Source: an uncultured Prevotellaceae bacterium (GTDB taxonomy: Bacteria > Bacteroidota > Bacteroidia > Bacteroidales > Bacteroidaceae). Taken from it: 64,000 nucleotides of DNA. The stretch spans positions 1 through 64,000 of the forward strand of contig OMXS01000010.1 in assembly GCA_900315095.1 (NCBI GenBank), written 5' to 3'. Each line of letters starts with the position of its first letter. The first letter of the stretch is position 1. Shown piece after piece: positions 51,784 through 59,678 of the stretch. The notes under the pieces were generated by a model. The model saw only the letters and a program-made list of their open reading frames with translations, was not told the DNA's origin and made no database searches. The translations under genes were made by a program, and so were the position numbers.

Positions 51784-53028
51784 TCACTTCTTTCCGATGT
51801 TCCAGCGGGCACCTACCTGCAGGTTAAAGTTCAACTTCTTGTCCTTAAAATAGTTCTGCACATTGCTCCCGTTATCAAAATAATAACGGGCGCCGGGCTC
51901 GACATAAATGCCTAGATGCGGCGTCAGTTTCACCTGTGCGCCAAGTGCGGCGTTGGCGGAGAACTGCACATCGTCTTTAACAGCTTCGGTCTCCACGCCT
52001 TCTGTACTGCTTTTAGCCTTCACATTGAAGTCTGCCTGAGCACCTGCAATGCCATAGAACGACAACGGACCGACATCAAAAATCCTATAGCCCACGCCCA
52101 ACGGAACGCCCACATAATGCAGCGCTTGCTCGGAAGTGAGTTCGCTACCGCGCATCTCGCGCACGAAAGTTGATGACAACTTACTGTACTGAACGCCTGA
52201 CTCAACCCACATTCTCGGCGTTATGCTGTATCCTAGTTTAAGTCCGAACGTAAGCGGTGCCTTGTGTTCAGTACGCTCCTCGAAGTCAGGGAGATATTGC
52301 GGTGCCTGTTTTATCATGTTCCCGCCGTTGCCCATAGTGCTAAGACCGGATGGACTGAGCATCACCTGCGGCACTAGGACACCCGCTGCACTCTTACTGT
52401 TAGCCATTGCCAGGCTGCTTGCCATCACTCCTGCCGAGAAACGTTGGAAGAAATGGGGTTTCCTAACATATATTTGCTGATGGTTTTCAGTTGTCTGCGC
52501 ACGTCTCGATGTCATCATAGCCTCATTACGTTGCTCCATTCTTACAGGTTCGCTTGCCGCTGGCAACTCTTCTTTAATCTTTTCCTCCACCTTTATCGAC
52601 ACCGCAACAGGTTCGCCGTCAACAACCTGCTTTGTAACAACATAGTTCTTATTGCCAAGACTGAAGTGGAAATCCTCCGTGCCGTTTAACGTTGCCTGTG
52701 CCACCAAAGACTCACTCTCGTCTGCAGTCTCTTTTATTTCTTGAAGGTCATTGGAAGCACTCTCCGACACATTATTTATAATATTTGAAGCATCGCTTGT
52801 ATGTACAGCATCGTCAACGCTACTTTTATTCCACAGCAATCCCAGCCCCACTCCACCGACAAGCAAAGCAGCGGCAGCAGCGGCATTCCATCGCCTCAAC
52901 GGTCTCACCTTAGCCTTGCGTTCAGCAGGAAGCGACTGCTCTATCTGCTGCCACAAGCCCTCGGGGGCCGGAGTCTCATGCTCTTCCAGCCTCTCTCTAA
53001 GTCTCGATGTCCAGTCTTCCTGCTTCAT
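51784..53028 (-). CDS. Anti-sigma-like protein fused to an outer-membrane-type beta-barrel domain
   Basis: The 414-residue protein begins with a cytoplasmic helical segment typical of Bacteroidota anti-sigma proteins (DWTSRLRERLEEHETPAPEG LWQQIE region), then one membrane helix (AAAAALLVGGVGLGLLW, about 50-66), a disordered linker to about 250, and a C-terminal domain like small OmpA/PorT barrels (LTFGLKLGYSITPRMWVESG, LGIYVEPGARYYFD, LNFNLQVGARWNIGKK). It shares one base with the sigma gene upstream. How one chain could span from cytoplasm to an outer-membrane barrel is unclear. Confidence 0.75.
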   Translation of the reverse strand: MKQEDWTSRLRERLEEHETPAPEGLWQQIEQSLPAERKAKVRPLRRWNAAAAAALLVGGVGLGLLWNKSSVDDAVHTSDASNIINNVSESASNDLQEIKETADESESLVAQATLNGTEDFHFSLGNKNYVVTKQVVDGEPVAVSIKVEEKIKEELPAASEPVRMEQRNEAMMTSRRAQTTENHQQIYVRKPHFFQRFSAGVMASSLAMANSKSAAGVLVPQVMLSPSGLSTMGNGGNMIKQAPQYLPDFEERTEHKAPLTFGLKLGYSITPRMWVESGVQYSKLSSTFVREMRGSELTSEQALHYVGVPLGVGYRIFDVGPLSFYGIAGAQADFNVKAKSSTEGVETEAVKDDVQFSANAALGAQVKLTPHLGIYVEPGARYYFDNGSNVQNYFKDKKLNFNLQVGARWNIGKK

Positions 53029-53567
53029 CAGTTGTTTCGTTTTATATAGTCGTTAATCTCCTTAGCCAATATCCTCTTCGCCCTAAGCAGTTGTGATGCC
53101 GACGAACTGACGCCTATACCCAGTTGCCGTGCTATCTCCTTGTGCCCCATTCGCTCCATGACGAACATGTTGAACACCGTTCGATAGCCATCGGGGAGTC
53201 GTGCTATCATATTCATCATGACCTGCAGCGGAACTTTTTCCACATCCGGCTCCTCTGTCTCGGGAACATCCGCCATTGTCTCAACATCATCGAAATATAC
53301 CTTTCGGCGCAAGGCGGTCAGCGCCTCGTTAACAGTAACCCGCAATATCCAACTTTTAAGTGTTCCCTCACCGCGATAACTTACCTCACCTATGCGTGTC
53401 AGCACCTTGATGAAAGTTTCCTGCAACACATCAGCAGCATCGTCCCTGTTACCCATATAGCGCATGCACACGGACATCGCCATGCCCGAGTAACGGTCAT
53501 AAAGGCGTCGCTTCGCCTCTTTCTTGCCGTCCTTTATGTCTCGCAGAATCTGCTCTTCCGTGCCCAC
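53028..53567 (-). CDS. ECF RNA polymerase sigma factor
   Basis: The 179-residue factor has region 2 (RYSGMAMSVCMRYMGNRDDAADVLQETFIK, here split over residues 25-54) and region 4 (LPDGYRTVFNMFVMERMGHKEIARQLGIGVSSSASQLLRAK). It starts with GTG; no in-frame ATG precedes it. It sits between a lipoprotein gene upstream and the anti-sigma/beta-barrel gene downstream (TAATG overlap), so the trio probably forms one regulatory operon responding to an envelope signal. Confidence 0.9.
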   Translation of the reverse strand: MGTEEQILRDIKDGKKEAKRRLYDRYSGMAMSVCMRYMGNRDDAADVLQETFIKVLTRIGEVSYRGEGTLKSWILRVTVNEALTALRRKVYFDDVETMADVPETEEPDVEKVPLQVMMNMIARLPDGYRTVFNMFVMERMGHKEIARQLGIGVSSSASQLLRAKRILAKEINDYIKRNN

Positions 53568-53594
53568 TGCCTGTATGATACTGATGCTTAGGGG

Positions 53595-54218
53595 TTACAA
53601 CTGAGCCACGCACACCAGTTTTAGAGGCGACTTGAGCGCTTTCTCTACTCCGTTGTCGTTGATTTTCGCAATCATGAGGTTTGATGTTATAGTATGGCTG
53701 GGCGTGACAGTCACCACTACCGAGCCCGTAATCTGTGCCGTTATGATATGTTCCTCACCATCAATGACCACCTTGAAACTGTGGCCAGCAGGCTCTACGT
53801 CGTAATATGTAGACGCATAGTTGTTCGTGTAGCCCAGAACAGAGAGTGCAAGAGTGAGGTTTTCTGTCTGATTAGCGTCGCTTTCATTCATGAGTGTAGC
53901 ACTCTGAAGCACCTTGTCAGCAAGCAGTTTGTTGCAGATGTCAAGCCAAGGAACATTTGAGAAAGTCATGCTCAACGCACCAAGCACATCATTAGACGAT
54001 GTGTAGGTTCCGCTACTGATGGTCACAGCACATCCGCCAGCATCGCTTCCGTCAACAATCCAATAACCGTTTTTCATCGTAACGTTATTAGAATTATAAT
54101 CGGATACTATCGTCTTGTCCCCCTGAGTATCGTCATCAACAGAGCAACTTACGAGCATCACAGATGCCAGCACAACCGTAAAGAGTGATAAGAAATATGT
54201 TTTATATGCCTTATTCAT
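53595..54218 (-). CDS. Lipoprotein of unknown function upstream of the sigma factor
   Basis: The 207-residue product has a lipoprotein signal (VVLASVMLVS-C25) and a Ser/Thr/Asn-rich all-beta body (NVTMKNGYWIVDGSDAGGC, SSNDVLGALSMTFSNVPWLD). It resembles the DUF4840-type small lipoproteins in general style, but I cannot assign a family. Its stop is 27 bases before the GTG of the sigma gene on the same strand, so it is likely the first gene of the sigma operon and a possible input or output of that system. Confidence 0.6.
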   Translation of the reverse strand: MNKAYKTYFLSLFTVVLASVMLVSCSVDDDTQGDKTIVSDYNSNNVTMKNGYWIVDGSDAGGCAVTISSGTYTSSNDVLGALSMTFSNVPWLDICNKLLADKVLQSATLMNESDANQTENLTLALSVLGYTNNYASTYYDVEPAGHSFKVVIDGEEHIITAQITGSVVVTVTPSHTITSNLMIAKINDNGVEKALKSPLKLVCVAQL

Positions 54219-54563
54219 TTATTCCTCTTTTAATGATATCATTACGAGTGACATGCCCAAGTTTCATTCATGCCTACATTATAATAACACGTCACTTCAT
54301 AAAATCTTGCATCGGAAGACAAACTTTTTTCTTTTTTTCACTAAAAGGGTCGATTCGATTGCCAACTATGGGTGTTTGAGGATGCAAGAGATGGCTTTTC
54401 GCCTCCCAAAAGGTGCTTAATGGCATCCCCACTTATGGTCTTTCAGAAAGGAAAAGAGCGCTTTTGAGAAATAAAAAACATAGGCACAGGTTTCACGGAT
54501 GAGAACAAACAGCAATGTCGACCATCTGTCTTTTCCGTGCAACCTGTGCCTGTCGCCTGCCGT
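54219..54563. repeat. Intergenic region with an imperfect 18-bp-arm hairpin
   Basis: AGGCACAGGTTTCACGGA (54482-54499) and TCCGTGCAACCTGTGCCT (54534-54551) pair with one mismatch around a 34-base loop, 12 bases past the lutC stop, so it may end the lut transcript. Farther left (54366-54480) a segment containing GGTGCTTAATGG and CACTTATGG looks like a degenerate intergenic repeat. No gene is seen. Confidence 0.5.
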
Positions 54564-55148
54564 TTACGGCATTAGCACTACTGTGGCACTACGCGCTGCC
54601 TGCGCTCCCATTACGAGCACCTGCGCGATGTCGGCAGTCTTAGACGGACCGCTGATGAATGTGCCATAGCCGTAGTCGTTGAACTCTATGCGCTTGTAAG
54701 CCTCATGCATATTGTTCACAATCTCTGATTTCTTCAATAGAATGACAAGATTCTCAGAGATGAAACATACGGCTTTTTCAACCATCTGCTGCGGTATCCA
54801 GATGCATCCGTTCTCTGCAACGCCGAACATACCTCGAATCACTCCCACATCGGTGTTGTTAAGCGCCTGGGGCGAACCGATAGTATCGGGATTGCGCGTG
54901 GCAATGGTTATCTCAGGCAGATTGCTTGCTATCTCCTTTGCCTCGGGATATAGTTCGCGAATCAGATCGTTAATGTCTTTTCCTGGTTCCAGTTCAACCA
55001 CCTTGCCACCAACGCCTTCACTTATCGAAATGAACTGCACCAGCGGGTCGGGATAGGTAATGCCCTTGATGTCGTCAAGATTTGGCATGTCGAACTGCTG
55101 TTTTATATTTGCTCTGTAACGTGACAGAATATCTTCTTTCTTGCTCAT
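54564..55148 (-). CDS. lutC: LUD-domain lactate utilisation protein
   Basis: The 194-residue protein belongs to the LUD (LutC/YkgG) family, with DVGVIRGMFGVAENGCIWIP and the C-terminal GTFISGPSKTADIAQVLVMG, which includes the conserved SGPSxTADI motif. It forms part of the LutABC complex that oxidises L-lactate to pyruvate. I start at the ATG at 55148 (MSKKEDILS); the longer frame begins with TTG in a short-repeat spacer. It is 51 bases after lutB. Confidence 0.88.
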   Translation of the reverse strand: MSKKEDILSRYRANIKQQFDMPNLDDIKGITYPDPLVQFISISEGVGGKVVELEPGKDINDLIRELYPEAKEIASNLPEITIATRNPDTIGSPQALNNTDVGVIRGMFGVAENGCIWIPQQMVEKAVCFISENLVILLKKSEIVNNMHEAYKRIEFNDYGYGTFISGPSKTADIAQVLVMGAQAARSATVVLMP

Positions 55149-55164
55149 AAACTTGTGAGTATTT

Positions 55165-55195
55165 AAGTTCAAAGTTCAAAAATCAAAGTTCAAGG
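55165..55195. repeat. GTTCAAAGTTCAAA-type short repeats between lutB and lutC
   Basis: Three or four iterations of an AAGTTCAAA unit fill the 51-base gap. This style of repeat is frequent between genes in Bacteroidota; no function is known. Confidence 0.45.
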
Positions 55196-55199
55196 ACAC

Positions 55200-56570
55200 C
55201 TATTTCACCATTCCGCTCTTGAACATATCGTGGAACGATTTCTTCGGGAAGGTCATCATCTTGTGTCCCTTAGCCCAAGGATTGATTCCGCATTCGAGTA
55301 TGAACGACGGCACATAGTTGGCTATCGGGGCAAACTTCAGCGCCGTGTTGTAGATTCCTGTGTTGCCATAAAGGAACGACATACCCTTGCACATCAACTT
55401 CTTCTCCTTGTTGGCGGTGCCGTACTCGTCAAGATGCTGTCGCCATTGATATACCTGATCGCCGAGGTTTACCTTAACAGGACATACGGTCTGACAACTC
55501 AAGCATAGCGTGCATGCAGAAACGTTGCCCGAATGTATCTGCTTGTTGCGAAGCATTCCGAGGTTGATACCGATAGGACCAGGAATGAAATAACTATAAC
55601 TGTAACCTCCTGAACGGCGATATACGGGGCAGGTGTTCATGCACGAACCGCAGCGTATGCACTTCAGCACCTCCCAATGCTCTGGGTCGGCAATCCACTC
55701 CGAACGCCCGTTGTCAACAAGCACTATGTGCATCGGCTGTGCCGTTGGGCGTGCCTTGCGGAAGTGACTGGTGAATGTAGTCGTTGGCTGACCTGTTCCA
55801 GCACGGCACAACATACGTTGGAACACGGCAAGACAGTCGTAATTAGGGATTACCTTCTCAAGGCCTATTGCCGCAATGTGCAGTTTGGGGCACGATGTGC
55901 TCATGTCAGCGTTGCCCTCATTAGTGCAAACCACGATGTCGCCAGTCTCGGCAATACCGAAGTTGGCTCCAGTCATACCGGCATCGGCTGTAAGGAACTC
56001 GTTGCGCAGGCTGAGTCGCGCCATATAAGTAAGGTATGTTGGGTCGTGGTTGCCTGGTTCGGTGTTGAGTTTCTTCTCAAACAGCTCTCCCACGTCGTCG
56101 TGATTAAGGTGGATAGCAGGCATCACGATATGGCTGGGCTTCTGTCCCTTCAACTGAATGATGCGCTCGCCGAGGTCGGTCTCCACTACCTCAATGCCGT
56201 GCTTCTCAAGGTATGGGTTCATCTCGCACTCCTCTGTGAGCATCGACTTCGACTTCACTATTTTCTTCACGCCATGCTCGCTCAGAATGCCATAGACAAT
56301 CTCGTTGAACTCACGTGCGTCCTTTGCCCAGTGAACGATACAACCGTTTTTCTCCGCATTGGTTGCGAACTGGTCAAGATACTTGTCCAGATGGGTTATA
56401 GTGTGACGCTTTATCTGAGAAGCTTTCTCGCGCAGCTGTTCCCATTCATCGAGTCCCAATGCCATTTTGTCTCTCTTTGTGCGCACCGACCAGAATGTTG
56501 CGTCGTGCCACGCTGCATATTTCTGATTCTTCAGAAACTGCTCTGCTGCTAATGAATGTGATGTACTCAT
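55200..56570 (-). CDS. lutB: Lactate utilisation iron-sulfur protein LutB
   Basis: The 456-residue protein has an N-terminal LUD domain (DAGMTGANFGIAETGDIVV, CTNEGNADMSTSCPKLH) and two 4Fe-4S motifs, C-I-R-C-G-S-C-M-N-T-CP (about residue 309) and C-T-L-C-L-S-C-Q-T-VCP (about 359). It relays electrons in L-lactate oxidation. Its stop is 51 bases before lutC and its ATG overlaps lutA by four bases. The operon order lutA-lutB-lutC is the classical one. Confidence 0.92.
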   Translation of the reverse strand: MSTSHSLAAEQFLKNQKYAAWHDATFWSVRTKRDKMALGLDEWEQLREKASQIKRHTITHLDKYLDQFATNAEKNGCIVHWAKDAREFNEIVYGILSEHGVKKIVKSKSMLTEECEMNPYLEKHGIEVVETDLGERIIQLKGQKPSHIVMPAIHLNHDDVGELFEKKLNTEPGNHDPTYLTYMARLSLRNEFLTADAGMTGANFGIAETGDIVVCTNEGNADMSTSCPKLHIAAIGLEKVIPNYDCLAVFQRMLCRAGTGQPTTTFTSHFRKARPTAQPMHIVLVDNGRSEWIADPEHWEVLKCIRCGSCMNTCPVYRRSGGYSYSYFIPGPIGINLGMLRNKQIHSGNVSACTLCLSCQTVCPVKVNLGDQVYQWRQHLDEYGTANKEKKLMCKGMSFLYGNTGIYNTALKFAPIANYVPSFILECGINPWAKGHKMMTFPKKSFHDMFKSGMVK

Positions 56571-57304
56571 AATCCTGCTGCTAAAATTTCTACTACGTGT
56601 TTAAACTGAATAGGCATCATGCGTTTCTTAGCGATGCCTGCCATGTGCATGAGACAAGAACAGTCGGGACCAGTGACATATTGCGCACCAGTATCCTGAT
56701 GGCGCTTAGCCTTATCGTAACCCATCTGCTCGCTGACAGCGGTTTCCTCAATAGAGAACATTCCGCCAAAACCACAGCACTCGTCGGGACGTTCTGGCTC
56801 AACAACCTCGAGTCCCTCAACGAGAGAGAGGAGGTCTTTAATCTTATTGAACTTCGGTTCGTTATGCTCCGATGGAGACGAAAGACCGAGTTCGCGCACT
56901 CCGTGACAAGAATTATGAAGACTCACCTTTGCCTCGAACTTCCCGAGGGGTTGGTTCACCTTCAGCACATCATGCAGAAACTCCACGACATCCATAACCA
57001 TATCTGCAGTTAGACACTCATGGCGCCCTTTCAGCAGTCGAGGATAGTTGAGCTTGACGAATGCCGCACAACTAACAGAAGGTGCAACGACATAGTCAAA
57101 CCCCTTAAACATAAGTTCGAATTTTTCTGCCAAAGGCACCGCCATTTTCTCGAAGCCAGCATTGGCCATAGGCTGCCCGCAGCATGTCTGATTTAGCGGA
57201 TAGGTTACATCGACGCCCAAGTGCTTTAGCAACTTGTATGTTGCCACACCCACTTCAGGGAATACGGCATCAACATAACAGGGTATGAACAAACCTACTT
57301 TCAT
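56567..57304 (-). CDS. lutA: Lactate utilisation protein LutA (CCG-domain)
   Basis: The 245-residue protein has two cysteine-rich CCG domains with LNQTCCGQPMANAGF (about 41-55) and PDECCGFGGMFSIEE (about 177-191), plus CAAFVKLNYPRLL and HNSCHGVREL. CCG domains hold non-cubane iron-sulfur clusters as in heterodisulfide reductase and GlcF. It is first in the lut operon, with a TAnnTTTG promoter divergent from topB. A typical use is lactate oxidation for growth. Confidence 0.92.
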   Translation of the reverse strand: MKVGLFIPCYVDAVFPEVGVATYKLLKHLGVDVTYPLNQTCCGQPMANAGFEKMAVPLAEKFELMFKGFDYVVAPSVSCAAFVKLNYPRLLKGRHECLTADMVMDVVEFLHDVLKVNQPLGKFEAKVSLHNSCHGVRELGLSSPSEHNEPKFNKIKDLLSLVEGLEVVEPERPDECCGFGGMFSIEETAVSEQMGYDKAKRHQDTGAQYVTGPDCSCLMHMAGIAKKRMMPIQFKHVVEILAAGL

Positions 57305-57375
57305 AATGTTTAATTTGATAATTATATAAGTTGTTAATATGTAACAAAAAGGATTTCTAATTAAAGTTAACTCTG

Positions 57376-57383
57376 CAAAGATA
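57376..57383 (-). promoter_or_regulatory. TAnnTTTG promoter element for lutABC
   Basis: The minus strand reads TATCTTTG followed by CAGAGTTAAC; the leader before the lutA ATG is about 65 bases. Confidence 0.6.
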
Positions 57384-57445
57384 AAAAAATAATTTCATAT
57401 CGCAATGCTTTTGCTGATTTTTATTCATCTTTCCGTAAAAATTAT

Positions 57446-57453
57446 TACCTTTG
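57446..57453 (+). promoter_or_regulatory. TAnnTTTG promoter element for topB
   Basis: TACCTTTG followed by CACAG; the ATG at 57505 is 51 bases downstream. A longer frame begins with TTG inside the element. Confidence 0.6.
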
Positions 57454-57504
57454 CACAGATTTAAAGTTGGCAAAGTAAACAGCACGTCAACTAAAAGAAT
57501 ATAT

Positions 57505-59526
57505 ATGATTGTTTGTATAGCAGAGAAACCGAGCGTAGCTCGTGACATCGCACGCATTATTGGCGCCACATCACAGAAGCAGGGTTACATGGAAGGCAAC
57601 GGCTACCAGGTGACCTGGACCTTCGGACACCTGTGTGAGTTGAAGATGCCTGACGACTATTCGCCTATGTGGAAGGCATGGAGCCTTGCCTCGCTGCCCA
57701 TCATACCTCAACGCTTCGGTATAAAGCTTATTGAACAGGACAGCATAAAGAAACAGTTTGCTGTGATACAACAACTGATGCTGGCTGCCGACGGCATAAT
57801 AAACTGTGGTGACGCAGGACAAGAGGGAGAATTGATTCAGCGCTGGGTGATGCAGAAAGCAGGTGCCACATGCCCTGTGAAACGTCTTTGGATATCATCG
57901 ATGACCGACGAAGCGATACGCGAGGGATTCGCTACGCTTAAGGACCAGGCAGAATATCAACCTCTCTATCTGGCAGGACTGTCGCGTGCCATCGGCGACT
58001 GGCTCTTAGGCATCAACGCTACACGCCTGTATACCGTGAAATACGGACAGAACCGTCAAGTGCTCAGCATCGGAAGAGTGCAGACACCGACATTAGCTAT
58101 GATAGTGAACAGGCAGAAGGAAATAGACAATTTCAAGCCTGAGCCTTACTGGGTGCTTGCTACCATCTATCGTGACACGCAGTTCACCGCCACTAGCGGG
58201 AAATTCACATCGAAAGAGGAAGGCGAGAAGGCATTCCAAACCATTGCCGACAAACCGTTCACCGTGACTGATGTGCAGAAGAAAAACGGAACTGAAGCAC
58301 CACGACAGCTCTACGACCTCACTTCGCTTCAGGTGGACTTGAACCGTAAGTATGGCTATTCAGCAGAGATGTCGCTGAACCTCATCCAGAGTCTTTATGA
58401 GAAGAAGTTCACCACCTATCCGCGTGTGGATACCCAATATCTTCCTGACGATGTATATCCAAAGTGCCCGCAGATTATGAACGGACTCTTCCAAACCTCA
58501 TTTGCAGGGCAAAGACCATACGCAGAAATAGTAAAACCGCTGGGAGGAAAACCATTGAAGAAGTCGAAACGCGTGTTCGACACATCCAAGGTTACCGACC
58601 ACCACGCCATCATTCCCACGGGAGTGCCACCCCATAACCTCACCGATGCCGAGCAACATGTGTTCGACCTCGTGGCACGTCGTTTCATCGCCGTGTTCTA
58701 TCCCGACTGTAAGTTCGCCACGACAACGGTGCTTGGAAAGGTGGAGGACGTAGAGTTTAAGGTTACGGGCAAAGTCATTCTCGACCCAGGGTGGCGCGTA
58801 GTGATGCCCGCCCCCACCCCATCGCAGAAAGAAAGCGACACAAGCAACGACGGAACCAAGGAGGAGGAAGGGCAACTGCCGCTGTTCACCAAAGGAGAGA
58901 GCGGTCCTCACACACCTACTCTAACCGAGAAAATGACTACTCCGCCGAAGCATTACACCGAGGCATCACTTCTACGTGCAATGGAGACGGCAGGAAAATT
59001 CGTTGAAGACGAGGAGTTGCGCTCTGCAATGAAGGAGAATGGCATCGGCCGACCATCATCGCGTGCCGGAATCATCGAGACACTCTTCAAGAGGCATTAC
59101 ATCCGTAGGGAGAAGAAGAACCTCGTGGCAACACCAACTGGAATAGAACTAATCGATATTATTCACGAGGAACTGCTGAAGAGTCCTGAACTAACGGGTA
59201 TATGGGAGAAACGCTTGCGTGATATTGAGCGCAACGGCGGTTCGCCTGAGGAGTTCATCAACGGACTGAAAGAGCAGGTGAAGCAGATAGTTCGCCAAGT
59301 TCTTTCAGACAACAGCAATCGGCATGTGGCCGTTGCACCTGCCGAACAGAAAAAGAAAGGTGCCGAAAAAGGCGAGAAGACAACGGAACAGAAAACCAAG
59401 CGTATACGCGTGGGCATGAAGTGTCCTGTCTGCGGAAAGGGAAAAGTCATCAAAGGCAAGACCGCCTACGGCTGCTCACGTTGGAATGACCCGCAGGAGC
59501 CGTGCCAGTTCCGAAAAGTGTTTTAG
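57505..59526 (+). CDS. topB: DNA topoisomerase III
   Basis: The 673-residue type IA topoisomerase relaxes and decatenates DNA. The Toprim domain starts with VCIAEKPSVARDIARIIGA (Glu7), and the acidic GDAGQEGELIQRW block follows. The active-site Tyr is Tyr305 in FTTY305PRVDTQYL, with GIGRPSSRAGIIETL later. One C-terminal zinc-finger-like unit (CPVCGKGKVI, then GCSRW and CQF) ends the chain. It starts at the ATG before MIVCIAEKPS, preceded by its own promoter, divergent from lutA. Confidence 0.94.
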   Translation: MIVCIAEKPSVARDIARIIGATSQKQGYMEGNGYQVTWTFGHLCELKMPDDYSPMWKAWSLASLPIIPQRFGIKLIEQDSIKKQFAVIQQLMLAADGIINCGDAGQEGELIQRWVMQKAGATCPVKRLWISSMTDEAIREGFATLKDQAEYQPLYLAGLSRAIGDWLLGINATRLYTVKYGQNRQVLSIGRVQTPTLAMIVNRQKEIDNFKPEPYWVLATIYRDTQFTATSGKFTSKEEGEKAFQTIADKPFTVTDVQKKNGTEAPRQLYDLTSLQVDLNRKYGYSAEMSLNLIQSLYEKKFTTYPRVDTQYLPDDVYPKCPQIMNGLFQTSFAGQRPYAEIVKPLGGKPLKKSKRVFDTSKVTDHHAIIPTGVPPHNLTDAEQHVFDLVARRFIAVFYPDCKFATTTVLGKVEDVEFKVTGKVILDPGWRVVMPAPTPSQKESDTSNDGTKEEEGQLPLFTKGESGPHTPTLTEKMTTPPKHYTEASLLRAMETAGKFVEDEELRSAMKENGIGRPSSRAGIIETLFKRHYIRREKKNLVATPTGIELIDIIHEELLKSPELTGIWEKRLRDIERNGGSPEEFINGLKEQVKQIVRQVLSDNSNRHVAVAPAEQKKKGAEKGEKTTEQKTKRIRVGMKCPVCGKGKVIKGKTAYGCSRWNDPQEPCQFRKVF

Positions 59527-59529
59527 AGA

Positions 59530-59612
59530 GGAGAGAGGAAGGAGGAGGGAGAACAGTCCTGAGACACGGTAACATATTCTTGATGGTGTTCTCCCTCCTC
59601 CTTCCTCCCTCC
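59530..59612 (+). terminator. Polypurine/polypyrimidine hairpin after topB
   Basis: A 26-bp purine-rich arm (59530-59555, including GGAAGGAGGAGGGAGAACA) and its complement (59587-59612) differ at one position by eye and enclose 31 bases. It begins four bases past the topB stop. It may terminate topB or act as a mobile-type inverted repeat; its purine style recalls the four-helix-bundle cassette ends but the sequence differs. Confidence 0.6.
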
Positions 59613-59678
59613 TCCTTCTTCCTCCTCAAAAAGTAAAACTCAATGTAATAAACTGCCATTTTGTGCGTTTATTTAGTA

